A stretch of DNA of 36,200 nucleotides, from assembly GCA_030038955.1 (NCBI GenBank), contig JASHQV010000170.1, positions 1 to 36,200 on the forward strand, read 5' to 3'. This stretch comes from Solirubrobacteraceae bacterium. GTDB lineage: Bacteria; Actinomycetota; Thermoleophilia; Solirubrobacterales; Solirubrobacteraceae. The translations under genes and the position numbers were made by a program. The notes under the pieces are model-generated. The model had not been told where the DNA came from. It was given only the letters and a program-made list of their open reading frames with translations, and ran no database searches. Every line of letters begins with the position of its first letter. Positions within the stretch are counted from its first letter, which is position 1. Positions 9,674 through 19,354 of this stretch are shown piece by piece.

Positions 9674-10507
9674 ATGGTCGCCGATCGATCTCAGCTGCTG
9701 AGCTCCTTTGGACGGCGGATACGGACGTATGGCCCTGCGCTTGTTGGCCGCTACTGTGCTCCCGCCTGTCGCTTCGTGATCCTGTCTACGGGCAGGACAG
9801 GTAGCGAGTTGCTCGTCTCCCTGATGGACTCGCATCCGAGAGTCCGCTGCGAAGGCGAGCTCCTCGCCGGTGGGCATGGCCTGCCAACCGAATACGTCAC
9901 AGCGCGTTCTGCCGTTGCCGGCCTTCAGGGAATGGAGGCGTACGGATGGAAGCTGCTACTTAGCCAGTTTCGCAATCCTGGCGGTGCCATCCACGGGATC
10001 GGCGATCCCAGTGGCTATCCCGCCCGCCTACACGCTATGGGCTATCACTTGATTCTTCTCCTGAGACGCAATCCCGTTCACCAAGCCCTGTCGTACATAA
10101 TCGGCAGCAATCGACAGTTCCACTATCGGACCGGCGATGGAATGACGTTTGCGCCTATCGACGTTGATCCTGTAGATCTGATGGCTGCGACCTGGATCAT
10201 CGAGGCAGATACCCAGCTACTGCAGAGCTTTGTGCGTGACGTCCCTCATCTCGTACTGACGTACGAAGATGCCTTGCTGCCGTCAGCAGCACATCAAGTG
10301 ACTGTGGACAGGGTATGTGAATATATAGGCATCGACTCCGCACCAATGAGAACTGATCTCGTCAAGCTCACGCCGACTCGATTGCGGGAAGCGGTCTCCA
10401 ACTTCGCGGCAATCGCGGAGCTGTTTAGCAAGACGCGCTACGCTCGCTTCCTCGACGTCGATGACGAGCGCTCGTGTGAATGCTCCTGCGAGAGCACTGA
10501 GCAGTGA
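9674..10507 (+). CDS. Putative sulfotransferase (Stf0/PAPS-dependent-like)
   Basis: FVILSTGRTGSELLVSLMDSHPRVRCEGELL resembles a 5'-phosphosulfate-binding loop; LLRRNPVHQALSYIIG resembles the 3'-phosphate motif. Start placed at MVADRSQ. Confidence 0.75.
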   Translation: MVADRSQLLSSFGRRIRTYGPALVGRYCAPACRFVILSTGRTGSELLVSLMDSHPRVRCEGELLAGGHGLPTEYVTARSAVAGLQGMEAYGWKLLLSQFRNPGGAIHGIGDPSGYPARLHAMGYHLILLLRRNPVHQALSYIIGSNRQFHYRTGDGMTFAPIDVDPVDLMAATWIIEADTQLLQSFVRDVPHLVLTYEDALLPSAAHQVTVDRVCEYIGIDSAPMRTDLVKLTPTRLREAVSNFAAIAELFSKTRYARFLDVDDERSCECSCESTEQ

Positions 10508-10582
10508 CTGCGTCCCGCCAGCAGGTGGGTCGACCGACTCGGATGCAGCTGATGGCTACGTGTGACTGCAGCGGTTGCGGAA

Positions 10583-11620
10583 TCACCGATCCATGACCGC
10601 ATGCAGTGTGTTTATGTGAAACTCATTCAATAGACCGCGATTGGTGAAAGATTGCCGCAACGACTCGGCTTGGTCGATGTCACCATCGTAGTGGCTGAGG
10701 AGGACTCTCGCCGCTCGAAGTCCGGAGTGCTTCTCTGCCGGGGTGACATCCAGCCAGTGCCGAAAAGCCTGCTCTATCTCGAAGTCGTCGAACGATGAGC
10801 GGCCAAGCTCAAATCTGGAGGCTCGCGGCGGCACCGCACTCGCCACACGGAACACCAGCGACTCGGATCGCGGAATGTCTCGGGCCGGGACAAGGAAGTC
10901 GATGAGCCGATAGGAGATCAGCGGGATCCAAGGTGTGAAGCAGTGGCTGAAGTCTTGATGCATGAGGTGGCCGCTGGTCGGCAGCAATGCCGGATAGAGC
11001 TCACGCACGATGTGAGAGGCCAGTTCCCAGGACTTCATCGCGTCCACGATTAGGAGCTCAATCGGTCCATTGCGCCACGTCTCCTGGAGGAGGTCACCCT
11101 CATGAACGGCGATCCGCTCGCGCCACCGCTTGACCACGAGCTCGAACTCAGGCCGGAACGAATCACCAGGCTTGTACGGGCCCAGGCGGGTGGGTGGCGA
11201 ATGGATATCCATCCATCCTTCCCATCTGAATTGATCGTATGCGTGGATCATCGAGGTGCGGGTCGATCGCCGAGGGTTGGCGGCAAGACCCATTGCGAGG
11301 GACGCTGTGGTGGATCCAAGCCACGAGCCGAGGTCGACCACGGCACCAGCGCCAGTGAGCTCTTCCTGGGCGTGCCACTTCAGGTACGCCCGCTCAGTCA
11401 GTGCCGTCATGCCGGGTATGCGCGACCGCTCGAATTGCTGGCGCAGCACTCCCGCCCGATAGAGCTGCGAGAACCGCGCGACCCGCCGGCCGGACAGCCT
11501 GTAGAGCGCCAGCGGAAGTGACCATACCGCGTCTGACGCGATGAGTGCGACGTCCGCATGGAGCAGCTGCAGGCTTCGTCCCCACACTCGTCGCAGAGTT
11601 CGAGCAGCTCCCGACTGCAT
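10583..11620 (-). CDS. Putative SAM-dependent methyltransferase (TylF/macrocin-like fold)
   Basis: AGAVVDLGSWLGSTTASLAMGL (motif I-like), IELLIVDAMKSWELASHIVRELYPALLPTSGHLMHQDF. Start uncertain (ATG 11620 or TTG 11674). Confidence 0.6.
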   Translation of the reverse strand: MQSGAARTLRRVWGRSLQLLHADVALIASDAVWSLPLALYRLSGRRVARFSQLYRAGVLRQQFERSRIPGMTALTERAYLKWHAQEELTGAGAVVDLGSWLGSTTASLAMGLAANPRRSTRTSMIHAYDQFRWEGWMDIHSPPTRLGPYKPGDSFRPEFELVVKRWRERIAVHEGDLLQETWRNGPIELLIVDAMKSWELASHIVRELYPALLPTSGHLMHQDFSHCFTPWIPLISYRLIDFLVPARDIPRSESLVFRVASAVPPRASRFELGRSSFDDFEIEQAFRHWLDVTPAEKHSGLRAARVLLSHYDGDIDQAESLRQSFTNRGLLNEFHINTLHAVMDR

Positions 11621-11651
11621 CGATGATGAGCATACGCGGGGCAGTCGAAGG

Positions 11652-12362
11652 TCAGTGCCGACGGGTGAGCACAAGGCAGAACTGCTGCCCCTCGCCGATC
11701 ACGTGCTCAACGTCCATCGCAGCCTCGGCCGCTGTCCGCCGCAGGTCCGAGAGCTCGATCATCGATCCCCTCCAACGGGAGTCGTGCTGCCCGCTCGGAA
11801 GACGACCGACTGATGCAAGTAGTCGGTCACGTATGCGACGCCGGATCGACGCAGCCGCGTGGATGCGGGGGTCATTGGAGATTTGAAACGCGGCCCAACC
11901 ACCGACGCGAAGCACTCGCCCCATCTCGCGAACGTAGTTGAGAGTCACGCCGGGATCTGGGATGTGCTGGAACACAACATGAGAGATGCACGCATCGGCG
12001 GAGGCCGAGCCAACTCCGTCAAGGGTCGTTCCGTCTCCCCGTATCCACACGACATTGGCGAGTGTGCTGTTGTGCTGCTTCGCCAGTTCGAGCATCCGTG
12101 GCGAGACATCAAGCGCCCGGACGGATGCTGCCCGGCTGCTGATCGCGCGAGTCAGCCTCCCGACCCCGCATCCGATCTCCAGCACCTCGTCGTGTGGGTC
12201 GATCGACTCGTCCAGAGGCTGCAGCAGCCGATCGAGATCTCGCTCTCCGTCGGCCCAGAAACGTTCGAGATCAGGATGGCCGTACTCGAGGCGATTGTCG
12301 ATGAAGTAGAACGCGTCCTCTTCGGCGCGGGCATCCCAGAAGCTCGCCATCCCAGAACCCAT
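11652..12362 (-). CDS. Class I SAM-dependent methyltransferase (Methyltransf_11-like)
   Basis: DEVLEIGCGVGRLTRAISSRAASVRALDVSPRMLELAKQ...ACISHVVFQHIPDPG. Start placed at MGSGMASFW (12362). Confidence 0.85.
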   Translation of the reverse strand: MGSGMASFWDARAEEDAFYFIDNRLEYGHPDLERFWADGERDLDRLLQPLDESIDPHDEVLEIGCGVGRLTRAISSRAASVRALDVSPRMLELAKQHNSTLANVVWIRGDGTTLDGVGSASADACISHVVFQHIPDPGVTLNYVREMGRVLRVGGWAAFQISNDPRIHAAASIRRRIRDRLLASVGRLPSGQHDSRWRGSMIELSDLRRTAAEAAMDVEHVIGEGQQFCLVLTRRH

Positions 12363-12526
12363 CTGAGAGATCGTAAGCCGCGACAGAGCAGGCGAGCGCC
12401 GGTTCCGCCGGCGCCTCCTAGCGTTCAGGCAGGCGCTCGGGACTGCGGCGCCGCCGATGCCGGCACAGCTACTCTCAGGCGGATCGTGAGCGAAGACGCC
12501 CACTTCTGGCGGCGCGGCCCCACTAG

Positions 12527-13363
12527 ATGGAGTGCGGCGTTGCTGACGTGGTGCCGAAGCTGATGCCACGGCTCGAGATCAGGTCACGGCTGCGTTCCCG
12601 CCTTGCCCGGGCGCGGGCACGCAGGTTAGAGGCTCGTCTCGCCGGACCCAAGCTCGTGCGCGCCTTCGGCCACGCATTCCCAGAAGCCGTGTTCATCGAG
12701 ATCGGCGCCAACGACGGCGAGCAGGAAGACCATCTTCACTCGATGATCACGAGCTCTCGCTGGCAAGGGGTGATGGTCGAGCCCGTGCCGTATGTGTTCG
12801 AACGCCTACGCGCAAACTATGCGGGCGTGGCAGGCGTTGAATTCGCCAACGTCGCGATCACCGACCGGGACGGGTCGCTGCCGTTCTACTACCTGGCACC
12901 GTCAGAGGACTATGCCAGCGAGGGTCTGCCGCAGTGGTACGACGGGATCGGCTCGTTCTCACGCGAGGCCGTGCTCGACCATGCACGGCTGATCCGGGAT
13001 ATCGAGCAGCGGATGGTCGAGACCACGGTTCCGTGTCTGACCTTCGAGTCGCTGTGCGCTGAGCACGAGCTCGATCGAATCGACCTGCTGTTGATCGACA
13101 CCGAAGGGCACGACTTCGAGATTCTCAAACACATCGACTTCACTCAGTGGCATCCCACGGTGGTGATCTACGAGCACTTCCATCTTTCACCCGGCGACCG
13201 GCAGGAATGCCGTTCGATGCTCGAAAGCGCCGGCTATCTGACGTTGCCCGAGGGATTCGATACCTGGTGTCTGCACCGAGACGCCGGAGACGACTTGCTT
13301 CACGTGTGGCGCTCGCTGCGCGCCGCCATTCCGCCACTCGCGGAGGAGGACGAGCCGCGATGA
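12527..13363 (+). CDS. FkbM-family methyltransferase
   Basis: EAVFIEIGANDGEQEDHLHSMI...GVMVEPVPYVFERLRANYAGV...IDLLLIDTEGHDFEILKHIDF; FkbM pattern. The start could also be 12563. Confidence 0.88.
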   Translation: MECGVADVVPKLMPRLEIRSRLRSRLARARARRLEARLAGPKLVRAFGHAFPEAVFIEIGANDGEQEDHLHSMITSSRWQGVMVEPVPYVFERLRANYAGVAGVEFANVAITDRDGSLPFYYLAPSEDYASEGLPQWYDGIGSFSREAVLDHARLIRDIEQRMVETTVPCLTFESLCAEHELDRIDLLLIDTEGHDFEILKHIDFTQWHPTVVIYEHFHLSPGDRQECRSMLESAGYLTLPEGFDTWCLHRDAGDDLLHVWRSLRAAIPPLAEEDEPR

Positions 13364-14373
13364 AGGGAATCGGGCGCTTGCGGAGCCTGCTGGACAGTCA
13401 GATCTCTCAGGACGATGGGCTGCCGCCACTCACCGACGAGGATCGTCGTTATCTGACACGGCTCTACGACGACAGCGTGCCGCTGCCCGTCGAGGCGAGC
13501 GAGCTAACGAGCGAGAATCCGCGCCTGATCGAGCTGCGTGATGCCTACAGTCGGCTTGACCTTCCGGTGCTGAGCCTGTCCCGCTGGAACCGCAGCGCAG
13601 TCAGCTCCTTCCTCGACCTGAGATGGTTCAGGGGGGAGACGCTGTTCGTCTGGCACTACCGGGAGCTTCCACGCGTCAGCCAGCTGAAGTACTTCGTGTA
13701 CGCCCGATATGTGCGTGACCGAGACGAGCTGGGACTCCTGGATCGACTCACCGAGGATGGCCTGTTCGGGTGCTGGACGTATTCGTTTCGTGGCTGGGGG
13801 AGGGTGAGCCGCGATCTGCTGCAGTCGATCAACGAGATCTCGTACCTCGAGCGCCAGCTGAAGCTTTCGGGCCAGCCCTCGATCAAGGTGCTCGACATCG
13901 GCGCGGGATACGGACGGCTGGGGCATCGAATGGCTCAGGCGCTCGACAACGTGTCCGACTACTGCTGCGTGGACGCGGTGCCAGAGGCGACGTTCCTGAG
14001 CGAGTGGTATCTGCGCTACCGAGGATGCTCGCCGCCGGCTCGTGTAGTGAGCCTCGACACGCTCGACGAGCAACTTGCACCGCGCACGTTCGACCTGGCG
14101 GTCAACATGCACAGCTTCTCCGAGTGTCCTCTGGCCGCCGTGAGCTGGTGGATCGACCGACTCGTGGAGCTCCAGGTATGTCGCTTGTTGATAATCCCAA
14201 ACGAGCCAGACGCGCTGCTCAGCACCGAGGGCGACGGAAGCCGTGTCGACTTCTCCCCAGTGCTTGACGAGGCCGGTTTCGAGCTCGTTCACTGCGAACC
14301 CGTGATCAGCGACGAGGCTATCGCCGAGTTGCTGCCGCTCCACGACCGTTTCTACCTCTACGAGAGACTGTGA
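13360..14373 (+). CDS. Putative sugar O-methyltransferase
   Basis: Start ATG overlaps the upstream TGA (ATGA). LDIGAGYGRLGHRMAQAL (SAM motif I), VNMHSFSECPLAAVSWW, YLYERL terminus. Confidence 0.75.
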   Translation: MKGIGRLRSLLDSQISQDDGLPPLTDEDRRYLTRLYDDSVPLPVEASELTSENPRLIELRDAYSRLDLPVLSLSRWNRSAVSSFLDLRWFRGETLFVWHYRELPRVSQLKYFVYARYVRDRDELGLLDRLTEDGLFGCWTYSFRGWGRVSRDLLQSINEISYLERQLKLSGQPSIKVLDIGAGYGRLGHRMAQALDNVSDYCCVDAVPEATFLSEWYLRYRGCSPPARVVSLDTLDEQLAPRTFDLAVNMHSFSECPLAAVSWWIDRLVELQVCRLLIIPNEPDALLSTEGDGSRVDFSPVLDEAGFELVHCEPVISDEAIAELLPLHDRFYLYERL

Positions 14374-15275
14374 CGGAGCTGCACGTAGCTTGCGCAAGTG
14401 ACGCGAGCTACCTCCCACATAGCGCCGCGATGATCCATTCGGCGATCACCGCGGGTGGCGCCCGCATCATCCACTTCCTCCACGGAGCCGATCTGCCCCG
14501 CCCTGAAGCCGCCAAGCTCGAGGGGATGGTGGACGCACTGGGTGCGAGCATCAGCTTTCACGAGATCGCGTCTCGGCGAATCGCTGGCCTCCCGGTCGAC
14601 AATCGGTTCGGACCGGCCATGTGGTATCGGATCTTCGTCGGCGAGCTGCTCTCCCTCGACCGGGTCCTCTACCTCGACATCGACACACTTGCTCTCGACC
14701 GTCTGGCGCCGATCATGGAATTCGACATAAGCGATGTCTACCTGGGTGCTGTGAGGAACGTGTTCATGGAGTTCCATAGCCATCGGCCGCGTCAGGTGGG
14801 AATCGAGGCGTCGAAGTACTTCAACAGTGGGGTGCTGCTGCTCAATCTCGAGCTGATGCGCACGGAGCAGTTCTGCGACCGGGTTGTTCGGCTGATTGCG
14901 GAGGATGACGGGCGCATGGAGTGGCCCGATCAGGATGCGCTCAATCTGGCCGCGGCCGGCCGTTGGATGGCGATGCCCCCACGTTGGAACTGCATGAACA
15001 CGCTGCTGACTCGCCGCCAGCTCGCGGTCGAGGCCTTCGGGGACGATCCCGTGCGAGAGGCGATCCAGAACCCGGCGATCCGCCACTTCGAGGGCCCTGA
15101 CCTCAACAAGCCATGGCACCTGCTCCACGACCGGCGCTGGCAGCAGATCTACCGTCAGCACCGTAGCGCGACCCCGTGGCCCGACTTTGCCATGGAGGGA
15201 CGGACGCTTCGGAATCAGGTCAAGCGATTGGCGTGCGACCTCGGGTGGCTGGCTGCGCCCAGGGGCGAGGTGTGA
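14370..15275 (+). CDS. Glycosyltransferase family 8
   Basis: GTG start; RFGPAMWYRIFVGELLSLDRVLYLDIDTLALDRL (GT8 DxD), FNSGVLLLNLELMR, DQDALNLAAAGRW. Confidence 0.9.
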   Translation: MTELHVACASDASYLPHSAAMIHSAITAGGARIIHFLHGADLPRPEAAKLEGMVDALGASISFHEIASRRIAGLPVDNRFGPAMWYRIFVGELLSLDRVLYLDIDTLALDRLAPIMEFDISDVYLGAVRNVFMEFHSHRPRQVGIEASKYFNSGVLLLNLELMRTEQFCDRVVRLIAEDDGRMEWPDQDALNLAAAGRWMAMPPRWNCMNTLLTRRQLAVEAFGDDPVREAIQNPAIRHFEGPDLNKPWHLLHDRRWQQIYRQHRSATPWPDFAMEGRTLRNQVKRLACDLGWLAAPRGEV

Positions 15276-15979
15276 TGGCGCTCGCGCGGTTCAACCCGGA
15301 CCGTGGCTCGGTTCGTGGCTACCGTCGATCGCATCCGCTCGCCTACATCATCCGCGAGCTCCCCGCCCGCCTCGAGGCGCTCGCCCCAGACCTTAGGTGC
15401 ACCGCGAACGGCCGCCTGCTGGACTATGGATGTGCCGACGTCCCGTACCGCCGGTTGTTTCCCAAATCGGTCGAGTATCTGGCGGCGGATCTGCCCGGGA
15501 ACCCGAATGCCAACGTCACCATCAATCCGGACGGATCAGTGCCGCTCGACGAGGCAAGCGTCGACGCGATCCTGTCGACCCAGGTTCTCGAGCACGTCGC
15601 AGACCCTGGCCTCTACCTGAGCGAGTGCCGCCGAGTGCTGAAGCCCGCCGGCCGGATCCTGCTCTCCACCCACGGATTCATGGTCTACCACCCAGACCCG
15701 GTCGACCTCTGGCGCTGGACGTCCGCTGGGATCCGGGAAGCGATAGAGCGGGCCGGTATGCGAGTCGTCTGCTTCGAGGGCATCATGGGGCTGACGGCCA
15801 GCGGGCTCCAGCTGGTTCAGGATGGCATCAGGTACCGGCTCCCCGCTCGCCTGAGGCCGGCCTTCTGCGCCGCGATGCAGACATTGGTCGCCGTCGCCGA
15901 CCGGCACGAGTCGGACGAGAGCCGTAACCGCAACGCACTCGTATTCGCCTTGATCGCGGAGAAGCCCGCGAGCATCTAG
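15275..15979 (+). CDS. Class I SAM-dependent methyltransferase
   Basis: RLLDYGCADVPYRRLFP...VDAILSTQVLEHVADPGLYLSECRRVLKPAGRILLSTHG. ATG overlaps the stop of the upstream GT8 (TGATG). Confidence 0.88.
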   Translation: MALARFNPDRGSVRGYRRSHPLAYIIRELPARLEALAPDLRCTANGRLLDYGCADVPYRRLFPKSVEYLAADLPGNPNANVTINPDGSVPLDEASVDAILSTQVLEHVADPGLYLSECRRVLKPAGRILLSTHGFMVYHPDPVDLWRWTSAGIREAIERAGMRVVCFEGIMGLTASGLQLVQDGIRYRLPARLRPAFCAAMQTLVAVADRHESDESRNRNALVFALIAEKPASI

Positions 15980-16827
15980 GAATTGACCGCGATCCGTCCG
16001 GTGTAGTCGATGCGGGACAGCAGCAGCGGACGACCCACCTCGGCTAAGTACTCGTCGACGGCGCGACGGGCACCCTTCCAGTGACCGTAGTCGTCGATGA
16101 GCAGTACCCCAGCCGGAGTGAGCCGCGGGAGCAGGTGCTCGAGCTCGTGATGGGTTGACTCGTACCAGTCGGTGTCGAGGCGAAGGAGGGCAAGCTCGGA
16201 GGGTGCTTGCTCGGGCAGCGTCTGCTCGACCGGGCCGCGGACGAAGTGCAGCAGCTGTTGGGGATAGCCGGTGCCCTCGAGCAGCGAGCGCACAGCCTCC
16301 TCGTTGAAGGTCTCGGGCGAGAACAGCTCTGACCAAGGACGCTGCTCCGAGCCCTTCGCCTCCTGCCACGTCTCCCTGGCCGGCGGATCGAATGAGGAAA
16401 GATCGTGCTCACCCGGCGCGGTCATACCTTCGAATGTGTCGTAGAGGTAGATGTCGCGGTCGGTCACGCTTAGCTCCTGCAGGGTGAGGATCATCGCCAG
16501 GATCGAGCCACCCCTCCATACACCGCACTCCGCGAACGCGCCGGAGAGCTGTCGCGCGACGCAGTACCGCACGGCGTCGACCAGTGCGAGCATCCGCGGC
16601 GCGCTGGTCATCGAGTACTGCAGGCTGGTTGTGACGATGCGCCGATCGGCCTCATCCGCCTCGGCGAGCAGCCTGTGAGCCGGATCGTCTTCCGGCGCAG
16701 CAGCTCGGGGATGCGCCAGCACACGACGGATCGTGCCTCGTGCACCGCCCCAGCGGGCGTGCTCGATCGCTGGGAACAGAGGCTTTCGCACGCCAGCAAA
16801 GGATCGCACAGCCCTGACTGACGTCAT
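15976..16827 (-). CDS. TylF/MycF-family (macrocin O-methyltransferase-like) methyltransferase
   Basis: GAFAECGVWRGGSILAMIL...YLYDTFEGMTAPGEHD...LALLRLDTDWYESTHHELEHLLPRLTPAGVLLIDDYGHWKGARRAVDEYL. Confidence 0.92.
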   Translation of the reverse strand: MTSVRAVRSFAGVRKPLFPAIEHARWGGARGTIRRVLAHPRAAAPEDDPAHRLLAEADEADRRIVTTSLQYSMTSAPRMLALVDAVRYCVARQLSGAFAECGVWRGGSILAMILTLQELSVTDRDIYLYDTFEGMTAPGEHDLSSFDPPARETWQEAKGSEQRPWSELFSPETFNEEAVRSLLEGTGYPQQLLHFVRGPVEQTLPEQAPSELALLRLDTDWYESTHHELEHLLPRLTPAGVLLIDDYGHWKGARRAVDEYLAEVGRPLLLSRIDYTGRIAVNS

Positions 16828-16880
16828 CTTCGAGCGATCGGCGCCCCGCAGATGCGCCTGCGGTAGCGTCCCGGCCGGCG

Positions 16881-17738
16881 ATGCCTGGCCAGCCCACAGT
16901 CGATACAGCTGCGTTGCAGAGACGCGTCGCCGGCAATCACGACTGGTACCACACGCTCGAGCTGGCGCCGGGGGTCGTCACTCCGGGCGTCGTCGACGTC
17001 CGGCCGATTGTGTCTCGCGTTCCGATCCCGACGTCGTTGGCTGGGATGCGCTGCCTCGACATCGGCACCTGGGATGGCTTCTGGGCGTTCGAGATGGAGC
17101 GGCGCGGCGCCGCCGAGGTGCACGCTGTCGATGTCCCCGACCCGTACCGGTGGGACTGGCCTGCCAGGGCGAGGATCCGCGAGTCCTATGACGGTGGCAA
17201 GGAGAACCTGGAGCTGATCAAGCGCAACGGCAACGGGTTCCCGATCGCGCGCGAAGCGCTCGGCTCGGCGGTCGAACGCCACGAGATGACGGTCTATGAG
17301 ATCTCTCCGGAGCGGCTCGACAGCTTCGACTTCGTGTTCGTCGGCTCGATCCTGCTGCACCTGCGCGACCCGGTCGGCGCACTTGAGCGGATCAGGGCTG
17401 TGGCCAGGGGCGAGGTGGTGTTCAACGACTGCATCGAGTACGTCCTCAGCAAGCTGCTCCCTCGGGTCCCGATGGCGCGGTTGGACGCCGAGGATCGCGT
17501 TTGGTGGTGGCAGCCAAACCTCGCTGCTCTTCAATCGATGATCGAGCAGGCAGGCTTCGAGGTGCTCGCGCGCGGCAGGCCATATTTCGTGCCGTTCGGG
17601 CCCCGGTACGAGGTCCCTCGCCGCACTCCCCGGAGCATCCTCGGGCGACTTCGCGATCCGAAGGGATGGGAGGAGCTCGTCCTCTTCCGCAAGGGGATCG
17701 CGCACGTCGCTCTCCGGTGCCGTCCGCTTCTCACCTGA
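16881..17738 (+). CDS. Class I SAM-dependent methyltransferase (DUF1698/CmoB-like)
   Basis: DWYHTLELAPGVVTPGVVDVRPIV...CLDIGTWDGFWAFEMERRGAAEVHAVD...VFVGSILLHLRDPVGALERIR. Confidence 0.85.
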   Translation: MPGQPTVDTAALQRRVAGNHDWYHTLELAPGVVTPGVVDVRPIVSRVPIPTSLAGMRCLDIGTWDGFWAFEMERRGAAEVHAVDVPDPYRWDWPARARIRESYDGGKENLELIKRNGNGFPIAREALGSAVERHEMTVYEISPERLDSFDFVFVGSILLHLRDPVGALERIRAVARGEVVFNDCIEYVLSKLLPRVPMARLDAEDRVWWWQPNLAALQSMIEQAGFEVLARGRPYFVPFGPRYEVPRRTPRSILGRLRDPKGWEELVLFRKGIAHVALRCRPLLT

Positions 17739-17782
17739 GCGCCGCGGAGCAAATATTGAGCCTGCCGTGCGTTTGGTGGCAG

Positions 17783-19354
17783 GTGGATTCTGTCGCTCGC
17801 AGATACGACCTGTCGCCGGGCCTTGGCAGCAGAGCCACCGGCGGTGCCGTGTGGCTGCTGACGATCCTCGTCATCCTCGCCGTCTACTTCTCGCCGAGGC
17901 ACCTGATTTCGCCGCAGACAGCGGTGACCGGCCTCGTCGGGCTGGGCATCATCGCGATCGCCGCACGCTGGCCCGACCGGAGCCTGATCATCCTGATCGT
18001 GCTGCTCCCGTTCCAGGGCTTCATCCTGGCGAAGCTGTGGGCGTGGGGGATGCCGACCTCAATCGTCAGACATCTCGGAGCCTGGAAGGAGTCGCTCGCG
18101 ATCGGCGTGATCGTGGCCGGCATCCGCAACTACCTGGCCGGCGGCCGGCGGGCGGACGCGCTCGACCGGGTCGGGCTGGGGTTCGCGGTGATCGTGGCGC
18201 TGTACGCGGTCGCGCAGGACGTGGTCATTCCCTCCGCCGCGGCGTCGACCAGCGTCCGCGTCCTCGGCTTCCGGCAGGACGCGGGCTTCGTGCTGCTGTT
18301 GCTCGGCGCCCGGCATGCGCCGCTGCCGGACAGGTTCCTGGACCGGGCTGGCCGCGCAGCGCTCGCGGTCGCCGTGGTCGTGGCGGGCGTGTGCGTGTTC
18401 GAGGCGCTCGACGTCTCGGGCTGGAATCGCTTCGTCGTCAACACGATCCAGTACACCCGCTACGAGATCGACGTGCTTCACGGGAACCCGCCGAATCCGT
18501 ACAACATCACGGTGTACGGCAACGTCGGCGGCACCCAGATCGTGCGGGCAGGCTCGGTCTTCCTCAGCGCCTTGAGCTGCGGCTTCTATCTCGTGCTCGG
18601 GTTCGCGCTGGCGCTCGAACAGGTCATGCGCGGTGGTCGCGCGCGATGCTTGACGATGCTCGCGCTGACGCTGATCGGCGCCGGCATCCTGCTGACGCAA
18701 ACCCGGAGCGCGATTCTCGCCACCCTGATCGTCGCGTGGTTCGCGTTCAGGCCGGCTGCCGGCCGCCCGGGGCACTGGCGCACACGGATCGCGCTGCTGG
18801 TCGCAGCGCTGGCGATCGTCGCTATCCCCACAGCGATTTCGACGGGGCTCGCCAAGCGCATCACGGCGCCGAGCAGCAACAGCGACAACGCCTCTCACGT
18901 GTCCGCTTTCTGGAACGGTGTGCACACGATCGAGCGCCACCCGCTCGGGACCGGTCTGGGAAGCTCCGCGGGCGTCGGCCAGCAATTCGCGGCCCAGGGG
19001 TCCGAGGTGGTGATCCCGGAGAACAACTACTTGCAGGTCGGCATCGAGCTCGGAGTGGTGCCGATGCTCGTGTTCGCGGCCCTCACCGTGACGCTGGTGC
19101 TCAACCTGCGCGCGGCCGCACGCCGGCGCTCGGACACCGTGATCGCCGCCGCGTCGGCTGCGGCGGCTGGACTGGCCGTGGCCGCCTGGTTCCTTCAGAT
19201 CTGGATCGATTTCTCGGTCGCGTGGACGCTGTGGAGCTTGGCCGGAGCGGCGCTCGGCGCGAGCCGCGTCGCGGCTGCGGACCGGGAAGCGCCGGCGGTC
19301 GCCTCCGGGTCAGATCTCCGTCGCGAGTCATCTGGGTGGCTATTGCCAGCGTGA
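17783..19354 (+). CDS. O-antigen ligase/polymerase-like (Wzy/WaaL) membrane protein
   Basis: About 10 hydrophobic segments; Wzy_C-like loop HTIERHPLGTGLGSSAGVGQQFAAQGSEVVIPENNYLQVGIELGVVPML. Start uncertain (GTG 17783 proposed; the ORF is open from 17501). Confidence 0.82.
   Translation: MDSVARRYDLSPGLGSRATGGAVWLLTILVILAVYFSPRHLISPQTAVTGLVGLGIIAIAARWPDRSLIILIVLLPFQGFILAKLWAWGMPTSIVRHLGAWKESLAIGVIVAGIRNYLAGGRRADALDRVGLGFAVIVALYAVAQDVVIPSAAASTSVRVLGFRQDAGFVLLLLGARHAPLPDRFLDRAGRAALAVAVVVAGVCVFEALDVSGWNRFVVNTIQYTRYEIDVLHGNPPNPYNITVYGNVGGTQIVRAGSVFLSALSCGFYLVLGFALALEQVMRGGRARCLTMLALTLIGAGILLTQTRSAILATLIVAWFAFRPAAGRPGHWRTRIALLVAALAIVAIPTAISTGLAKRITAPSSNSDNASHVSAFWNGVHTIERHPLGTGLGSSAGVGQQFAAQGSEVVIPENNYLQVGIELGVVPMLVFAALTVTLVLNLRAAARRRSDTVIAAASAAAAGLAVAAWFLQIWIDFSVAWTLWSLAGAALGASRVAAADREAPAVASGSDLRRESSGWLLPA

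Noticed and set aside
17767-19350. 5' part of the 900-aa plus-strand ORF (17767-20469).
   Set aside because: Out of frame with the hydrophobic Wzy-like gene and Arg/Gly-rich; only the region from GTG 19351 encodes the GT4.
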